A DNA stretch of 64,000 bases from Sedimentisphaera salicampi. GTDB lineage: Bacteria > Planctomycetota > Phycisphaerae > Sedimentisphaerales > Sedimentisphaeraceae. A model generated the notes under the pieces. That model was given only the letters and a program-made list of their open reading frames with translations. It was not told where the DNA came from and did no database searches. The stretch is from positions 2,466,995-2,530,994 of the forward strand of contig NZ_CP021023.1 in assembly GCF_002117005.1 (NCBI RefSeq), in the 5' to 3' direction. Made by a program: the position numbers and the translations under genes. This document shows, piece after piece, positions 59,036 to 64,000 of the stretch. The stretch's first letter is position 1. Each line of letters starts with the position of its first letter.

Positions 59036-61108
59036 ATGGGAATCAACCTCAATACTGAAATCCAGATGCTCAAGGGAGTTGGGCCGGGCAAGGCGCCAGC
59101 ACTTCAGGAATTAGGAGTGTGTAACGGCGCTGACCTGCTGGAATATTTTCCCAGAGACTGGGAGTTCCTCCCGGAAACTGCGCAGATATCCGAGCTTACG
59201 GCAAATGCCAACGTTTGTGTATGCGGTGTGATTGAGAGCACAGATTACCATAAGTTTAAGCGAAAACCCATATTCGAGATCTATCTGATTGATAAGACCG
59301 GCGCGTTGAGGATAATCTGGTTCAACGGCGGCTACCTCGCAAACCAGCTCCATCCCGGGATGAGGCTCGCTGCATACGGGAAGGTTACAAAATACAAGCA
59401 CCAGCTCCAGATGACAAACCCGCGGTTCAAGATTTTGCGAGAAGACATCCCCGAGCAGGATCCCAAGCAGCTTGGAGGAGCGGTTTATCCGGCAACCGCT
59501 TCAATGTCAAGCGGGATGCTCAAATATATAGTTCGAAAGAATATAGATGAGCTTTCCGCCTGCGTGAAGGAGTATTTCACTGAATCTTTCAGGGAAGAGA
59601 AGAACCTGCTTCCCAGAAAAGAGGCCTTCAGGCTGATTCATCTCCCGCAGGAAGAAAGCCATCTTTCAGCAGCGAAAAGAACGCTCAAATACGAAGAGCT
59701 CTTTCTTATGCAGCTCGGGCTTGCTGTTCGCAGATACCGAATGCGGAATTTCGCCCCTTCGATAGCTATGAAATTCTCTTCCCAGCTCGACCGAAGGATA
59801 AGAAAGCGTTTCCCGTTTTTCCTCACGGAAGATCAGGACAAAGCGATAGAGGAAATAGTTTCCGATATGAGCGAGCCCAAGCCGATGAATCGGCTCCTTC
59901 AGGGCGATGTGGGCTCTGGGAAAACGGTTGTGGCGGTTTATGCGGCTCTTATGGCTATTGCAAACAAGGCGCAGGTGGGGATTATGGCGCCTACGGAGAT
60001 CCTTTCACGTCAGCATTACCAGAGCATCTCCCGATTCCTCGAAGGCAGCAGGGTTCGAACGGAGCTCGTTACCGGCAAAATGCCCGCTTCAGAGAGAAAG
60101 CAGCTCACGGAACAAATCAGCAAAGGCGAGGTTGATATTGTAATCGGGACAACCGCCCTTATTCAGGGCGGCATAGATTTTCACAATCTCGGCCTTGCGG
60201 TGATAGATGAGCAGCATAAATTCGGCGTTGAGCAGCGGGCAAAGCTCCGCAAAGATAAAGCCCCTCACTGCCTCGTTATGACGGCCACCCCAATCCCCCG
60301 CACAATGACGATGACTGTCTTCGGCGATCTGGATGTTTCTGTGATAAAGACAGCCCCGCCCGGGAGAGGCAAGGTTACTACAAAGCTCGTTTCCCCTGAG
60401 AACAGAAAGAAGGCAATGGAATATATCAGGGGGCTTGTGAAGGCGGGCAGGCAGGCGTTTTTTGTGTATCCGAGGATTGAATCGGGCGAATCAGACCGCA
60501 ACCTCAAAAGCGCTGAAGAAGAATTCGAACTGCTGAAAACCTGCGTATATCCCGAATTCAGCGTGGAACTGCTCCATGGCCAGATGCCTCAGGAGCAGAA
60601 GAAAAACGTTATGGAGCGGTTCAGGAAGGGCGAGGTGAATATCCTCGTGTCAACTGTGGTGATAGAGGTGGGGGTGGATGTGCCGAATGCCACGGTTATG
60701 GTTATAGAAAACGCAAACAATTTCGGCCTTGCCCAGCTCCACCAGCTCAGGGGAAGAATCGGCAGAGGGGCGAGCGATTCTTTCTGTTTCCTCTTTTCTG
60801 AATCTGATAATGAAACCGCAATAAAGCGGCTGGAGGTGATGCAGAAAAGCACCGACGGGTTCTACATAGCAGAAAAAGACCTCGAAATTCGAGGCCCGGG
60901 CGAGCTTTTCAGCACAAGGCAGCACGGCCTTCCCGACCTGAAGCTTGCAAATATTGTAGAAGATTTTGAGATGCTCAGGATGGCCAAAAAAGACGCCGAA
61001 GAAACGCTGAAAGAAGACCCGTTCCTCCAATCGCAGGAAAATCAGAACATCAAGAAAGCGATTATCAAGAAATTCGGCGCCCGCCTGGGGCTCACGGACA
61101 TAGCTTAA
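59036..61108 (+). CDS. recG: ATP-dependent DNA helicase RecG
   Basis: RecG remodels stalled replication forks and branch-migrates Holliday junctions. The 690-residue protein has the wedge/OB domain (LKGVGPGKAPALQELGV at the start, VCVCGVIES near 60), Walker A GDVGSGKT at 290-297, DEQH near 390 (the RecG form of DEAH), TATPIPRTM near 420, and helicase C motifs VVIEVGVDVPNATVMVIE near 545 and QLHQLRGRIGRG near 565. ATG 59036 is chosen because the earlier ATG lies before a terminator. Length is normal. The region after the stop converges with the original end of the GH105 gene. Confidence 0.96.
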   Translation: MGINLNTEIQMLKGVGPGKAPALQELGVCNGADLLEYFPRDWEFLPETAQISELTANANVCVCGVIESTDYHKFKRKPIFEIYLIDKTGALRIIWFNGGYLANQLHPGMRLAAYGKVTKYKHQLQMTNPRFKILREDIPEQDPKQLGGAVYPATASMSSGMLKYIVRKNIDELSACVKEYFTESFREEKNLLPRKEAFRLIHLPQEESHLSAAKRTLKYEELFLMQLGLAVRRYRMRNFAPSIAMKFSSQLDRRIRKRFPFFLTEDQDKAIEEIVSDMSEPKPMNRLLQGDVGSGKTVVAVYAALMAIANKAQVGIMAPTEILSRQHYQSISRFLEGSRVRTELVTGKMPASERKQLTEQISKGEVDIVIGTTALIQGGIDFHNLGLAVIDEQHKFGVEQRAKLRKDKAPHCLVMTATPIPRTMTMTVFGDLDVSVIKTAPPGRGKVTTKLVSPENRKKAMEYIRGLVKAGRQAFFVYPRIESGESDRNLKSAEEEFELLKTCVYPEFSVELLHGQMPQEQKKNVMERFRKGEVNILVSTVVIEVGVDVPNATVMVIENANNFGLAQLHQLRGRIGRGASDSFCFLFSESDNETAIKRLEVMQKSTDGFYIAEKDLEIRGPGELFSTRQHGLPDLKLANIVEDFEMLRMAKKDAEETLKEDPFLQSQENQNIKKAIIKKFGARLGLTDIA

Positions 61109-61217
61109 TCTCTACCAAAAGAGCAAACTCTTAAGGCGTAAAATAAGCTCTTAAAGCATACCGTTTGCCCTCAGAGACGCCGAAAAATACTGTTTCAACA
61201 AGAGGCCGCTGTCTTTT

Positions 61218-61329
61218 TTACTCAGCAAGTCTATAAATCTCGCTGCCTGCAAGGAGGAATGCCCCGAGGGCATAATCCTCAAAATTCGGCTTTTTATCAA
61301 AGCCTACAGGCTGCCCGTCTGAGGGTTGT
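61218..61329 (-). pseudogene. Displaced 3' end of the GH105 gene
   Basis: Read on the minus strand, this piece repeats GH105 codons (PNFEDYALGAFLLAGSEIY) and continues RLAE followed by TAA at 61220-61218, the expected natural end of such enzymes. An IS now separates it from the rest of the gene at 63153-64000. Bases 61233-61329 are the left copy of the IS target duplication. Confidence 0.85.
61233..61329. repeat. 97-bp target-site duplication, left copy
   Basis: Identical over 97 bases to 63204-63300 (offset 1971) and directly adjacent to the IS left end at 61330. Confidence 0.92.
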
Positions 61330-63203
61330 CCTGACTTCGGCGGTAAATTTTCATAAGTGCTTGTCAATAAAGGACTCGATTTTTTGCGCAGGCACTACAA
61401 CCCTGTTTTTTTTGAGTTTTTTTCAGGGTTTGCGTTACATTTTATAGGGTGTGGTATTGGTGCTCAGATTAACTGTTTTGTAGAGTTTCCTTGCGTCCTC
61501 GTTAATCTTTGATGGCAGCACATATTTGCATTCGCTTTTCTTATCCCAGAGGATGCTAAGCTGCACGTGGTTTAGCGCATTTACCATCCTCGCCACAGAC
61601 ATCGCCTCGAATCTTAGCCTAACCCTGTATGCCAGATTCCTCGCGCAGGTTAGAGCGATAAAGCATATCAGTATATGGGCTTTGATTCGTTTCGGCGTCC
61701 AGTGATATATCGGCCGTATCTTCAGGTCGTGCTTGCTGATCCTGAAGCACTCCTCAATTAGCCAGAGCTGCTTGTAATGCTCTACTACTGCCGAATCATC
61801 CATATCCTTAACATTCGTTATAACGCCGTGAAGGCCATCAAATTTCGCTGCCTGAGCATATTTCTCTTCATTTATCTCGCAGTTTACATCGCCGGTAACT
61901 CGCATAAATTTCTTGTAGCCGTAGTTGCTTATAAGGGATTTGGGGTTACTGCTCTTTTCAAGCTTCTCACGAAGTTTTCTTATAGCTTCGTCCCTGTCGT
62001 GTTTATTCTTTTTGGCGAGCTTGTCGCTGTAGGTAACAATTAGCCTTCTGTTCTTGCCGTAATCAAAGCTTCTCAGCGGAGCAGCGGATTCTGTAATCTT
62101 TGATTTCCATTGGTCAGTGAGGCTTTTAAGCCTCGCTGCTACGATATACTCAACTTCCTGCTCTTGAAGGTAGTCAAGATTAGGCTTGCTAAGCATCGCG
62201 CTGTCTGCGGTGAAGATAACGCGTTTGAGGTTGTATTTCTCTTTGATCTTAGGGATAACAGTATGCAGAGTATGCCCTTCATACTGATTGCCGGGGAACA
62301 CCTCATAACCAACTGGAAGCCCCTCTGAGGTTGAGAGAAGGCCAAGCACAACCTGCGGCTGATTGAACTTCATATCCTTGCTGTAGCCGTTCTTTTTGAG
62401 CTCATCTTCAGTAAATGATTCAAAATACAGGGTGGTGCAGTCGTAAAACAGAAGGCTAATCTCATCTCCAAGAAGACCTTTAGCAGCCTTGTGAGCGTGG
62501 TTTTGAGCCTTGTTGATAATATCGTCTGTTATTCCGTCCATCATCCTGTAAACACTGTCAAGAGAGAGGCTGATGCCGAAGTCTTTGGAGAGATCCTGAA
62601 CACTGTTGCGCTTGCTGACCGGATTTGCAAGCCTTGCCATGGTAATGTGGCGAAGGTTTCTGCGAGCAGCCTCTTTGCGTTTATCAAAAAGATTGTTAAA
62701 TCCGAGCTCGTCATAGATGCTTCCGAACACCTCATGGATGCCGGTGGTGATGCGTGCCTGCTCCTTAATATCCTTCAGATTTACGTTTATAGGCTCATCA
62801 TCGATCTTTTTGCGGGCTTCTATAGCAGCCTCTGCAAGCTGCTCAGGCTTGAAAAGTGCCGGCGTTATCTCCGCCTCAAGTTTAGCCTTCTCGAATTCGG
62901 CGAGATCTTTGAGACGGGTAACATCCTCTTCTGTGAAGGCAGTGCCCATATGACGTACTATACGCTGGCGAGGCTGATTCTTCTCGTTGCGATAGCTCGC
63001 AACAATCTGAACAGATCTCTTTGGGCTGTTTTTTGATTTTTTTACTCGTATAAACATAAACACAGATTATACGAAATAAAAATATTATGTCAATATAAAA
63101 ATAAAATTAGGCACTACAAGGAAGCCAGCCCAAAACACCACCCGTAACAGCCTCAAAACGCACTTTTCGATGAGTTTTCCGCAATACAACCGCCGAAGTC
63201 AGG
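61330..63203 (-). mobile_element. IS1634-family insertion sequence, complete, 1874 bp
   Basis: Both ends carry the same perfect 15-bp inverted repeat, CCTGACTTCGGCGGT: left end at 61330-61344, complement at the right end 63189-63203. Inside is one intact transposase gene on the minus strand. The element lies between two identical 97-bp direct repeats of host sequence. IS1634-family elements are known for long, variable target duplications. It is inserted near the 3' end of a GH105 gene, in the same orientation as that gene. It appears intact and recently inserted, since both terminal repeats and both host copies match exactly. Confidence 0.9.
61435..63063 (-). CDS. IS1634-family transposase
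   Basis: This 542-residue DDE transposase of the IS4 superclass has the opening FIRVKKSKNSPKRSVQIVASYRN common to IS1634 relatives. The first Asp is in LLFYDCTTLYFE near 205, the second in VIFTADSAMLSKPN near 285, and the Glu region is LWLIEECFRISKHDLKIRPIYHW near 435, the YREK-type block. Near the C-terminus RIKAHILICFIALTCARNL is a typical segment. No frameshift or internal stop is seen, so it should be active. Downstream of its stop an AACCCTG/CAGGGTT hairpin (61399-61430) lacks a T tract. Left and right non-coding margins are about 105 and 140 bases. Confidence 0.93.
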   Translation of the reverse strand: MFMFIRVKKSKNSPKRSVQIVASYRNEKNQPRQRIVRHMGTAFTEEDVTRLKDLAEFEKAKLEAEITPALFKPEQLAEAAIEARKKIDDEPINVNLKDIKEQARITTGIHEVFGSIYDELGFNNLFDKRKEAARRNLRHITMARLANPVSKRNSVQDLSKDFGISLSLDSVYRMMDGITDDIINKAQNHAHKAAKGLLGDEISLLFYDCTTLYFESFTEDELKKNGYSKDMKFNQPQVVLGLLSTSEGLPVGYEVFPGNQYEGHTLHTVIPKIKEKYNLKRVIFTADSAMLSKPNLDYLQEQEVEYIVAARLKSLTDQWKSKITESAAPLRSFDYGKNRRLIVTYSDKLAKKNKHDRDEAIRKLREKLEKSSNPKSLISNYGYKKFMRVTGDVNCEINEEKYAQAAKFDGLHGVITNVKDMDDSAVVEHYKQLWLIEECFRISKHDLKIRPIYHWTPKRIKAHILICFIALTCARNLAYRVRLRFEAMSVARMVNALNHVQLSILWDKKSECKYVLPSKINEDARKLYKTVNLSTNTTPYKM

Positions 63204-64000
63204 ATAAATCTCGCTGCCTGCAAGGAGGAATGCCCCGAGGGCATAATCCTCAAAATTCGGCTTTTTATCAAAGCCTACAGGCTGCCCGTCTGAGGGTTGT
63301 TTGCCTGTGCTCTGAACGTATCCGAGAAAGCCGTTTTCATGCAGGGCGTTTTCTATCATTCCAGTCCAGCCTTTGCCGGCTGAGGACATATAATCAGAGG
63401 GGTCGAGCACGCTGTTATTTATCCCCCAAGCCATTCCGTAAACAAAGAAAGCGGTTCCGCTTAGCTCTCTGCCGCCGAAATGCTGGGGGTCGTGGAGGCT
63501 TACGTTCCAGAACCCGTCTCCCCGCTGAGCCTCCTTAATCGCCTTAGACATATCTTTGAAATCCTTGATGTATTCGTTCCTGTGCGGTGCGTCTTCCGGA
63601 AGCACATCCAGCACTCTTGCAAGCGCAGCATACACCCAGCCGTTTCCGCGGGACCAGTAGCAGTTTTTCCCGTTCGGGGTAGTGTAAGGCGGGTCGAAAT
63701 CCTTATCTCTCCACCACAATCCGTGTTCGGGGTTGTAGAGCCCGTTATCGCCGTGTTTGTTTCTGGTATAAGAATACATCTCATACATCCTCTCGAAATA
63801 CTTATCATCCCCGCATACCACCCCGAGCTTTGCAAAAACGGGCATCGCCATTTGAATCGCATCGATCCAGTTCCAGTCGTCAATTTTTTCGCTGCTCACC
63901 ATACGATCAATGCTTTTTTTGATTTTGGCAATCCTTTCGGGCTTTGGCTCAATCTGATAGAGCTCGATATATGTTTGTCCGCAGCATTGATTGTCTGCGT
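63153..64000 (-). CDS. GH105-type unsaturated glycuronyl hydrolase, 5' end outside window, 3' end altered by the IS
   Basis: This alpha/alpha-barrel enzyme removes the unsaturated uronic acid left on oligosaccharides by polysaccharide lyases. About 282 residues are visible; coding continues past base 64000 (reading DNQCCGQTYIELYQI upstream of MVSSEKIDD). The catalytic Asp is probably in WIDAIQMAMPVFAKLG, with WSRGNGWVYAALARVL and GTAFFVYGMAWGINN as barrel landmarks. The final natural residues RLAE are replaced by PDFGGCIAENSSKSAF, because the frame runs through the IS end to a stop at 63153. The lost part is so short that activity may remain. Confidence 0.88.
   Translation of the reverse strand, partial: ADNQCCGQTYIELYQIEPKPERIAKIKKSIDRMVSSEKIDDWNWIDAIQMAMPVFAKLGVVCGDDKYFERMYEMYSYTRNKHGDNGLYNPEHGLWWRDKDFDPPYTTPNGKNCYWSRGNGWVYAALARVLDVLPEDAPHRNEYIKDFKDMSKAIKEAQRGDGFWNVSLHDPQHFGGRELSGTAFFVYGMAWGINNSVLDPSDYMSSAGKGWTGMIENALHENGFLGYVQSTGKQPSDGQPVGFDKKPNFEDYALGAFLLAGSEIYPDFGGCIAENSSKSAF
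63204..63300. repeat. 97-bp target-site duplication, right copy
   Basis: Identical to 61233-61329. It is part of the GH105 coding region and directly adjoins the IS right end at 63203. Confidence 0.92.

Noticed and set aside
61390-63119. Direct 11-base repeat AGGCACTACAA at 61390-61400 and 63109-63119 as IS target duplication
   Set aside because: Both copies lie inside the element. The true ends are the 15-bp inverted repeats at 61330-61344 and 63189-63203, which directly adjoin the 97-bp duplication.
1-64000. CRISPR arrays and riboswitches
   Set aside because: No regularly spaced repeats and no recognisable riboswitch core were seen on either strand by eye.

Overview
The window looks like chromosome of an anaerobic, polysaccharide-degrading planctomycete, most likely class Phycisphaerae near Sedimentisphaerales. 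This is inferred from five Tat-exported Cys-type sulfatases, a TIGR03790-type protein, an ECF sigma/FecR pair that leads an operon of giant LamG/dockerin-like secreted proteins, and GH43 and GH105 enzymes. An Nε-acetyl-β-lysine osmolyte operon (ablA-ablB) suggests a salty habitat. Many promoters share one shape: TTGACA-like, a 16-base spacer, then TATAAT-like.

Layout. 1-4941 (+): S41 processing protease, alkaline-phosphatase-superfamily enzyme and MalY-type aminotransferase. 4969-10845 (-): four-gene sulfatase operon whose two middle genes are a tandem duplication. 10846-11399: promoter region with a candidate small RNA divergent from argC. 11400-19628 (+): argC, phosphoesterase, tex, a type II restriction-modification pair, argH, panB. 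19716-23541: tRNA-Arg, tRNA-Ser, inositol-phosphatase-like gene, MJ1255-type glycosyltransferase, LpxH-like phosphoesterase, tRNA-Gly. 23827-31938: cstA (-), rsmH and a Tat phosphoesterase (+), then GH43, TIGR03790 and a degenerate sigma-54-activator-like gene (-). 31939-37957: an accessory island between two RHS fragments that share a 134-bp direct repeat. It carries a DUF3800 protein, small membrane/lipoprotein genes and an AbiE toxin-antitoxin pair. 37958-39292: rmuC (-). 39487-47749 (-): sigma, FecR, LamG, LamG, sulfatase. 47905-50569 (-): marR-ablA-ablB. 50925-53795: valS (-). 54088-56147: tRNA-Thr followed by an AAA15 ATPase/TOPRIM pair resembling defence modules. 56271-61108 (+): lptB, orphan groES, coiled-coil membrane protein, recG. 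61218-64000: a GH105 gene whose 3' end has been split by an IS1634-type element.

How the genes work together. The sulfatases, GH43, GH105 and LamG/dockerin-like proteins form a sulfated-polysaccharide attack system. The ECF sigma/FecR pair probably senses substrate or surface state and switches on the two giant proteins and the co-operonic sulfatase. A strong hairpin terminator between the two LamG genes would tune the downstream half. The FecR protein's outer domain resembles the N-terminal domain of the two LamG proteins it is predicted to control.

Foreign or selfish DNA is concentrated in four places: the RM pair, the RHS-bounded island, the tRNA-Thr-adjacent ATPase/TOPRIM pair and the IS. 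The IS has 15-bp perfect terminal repeats and an unusually long 97-bp target duplication.
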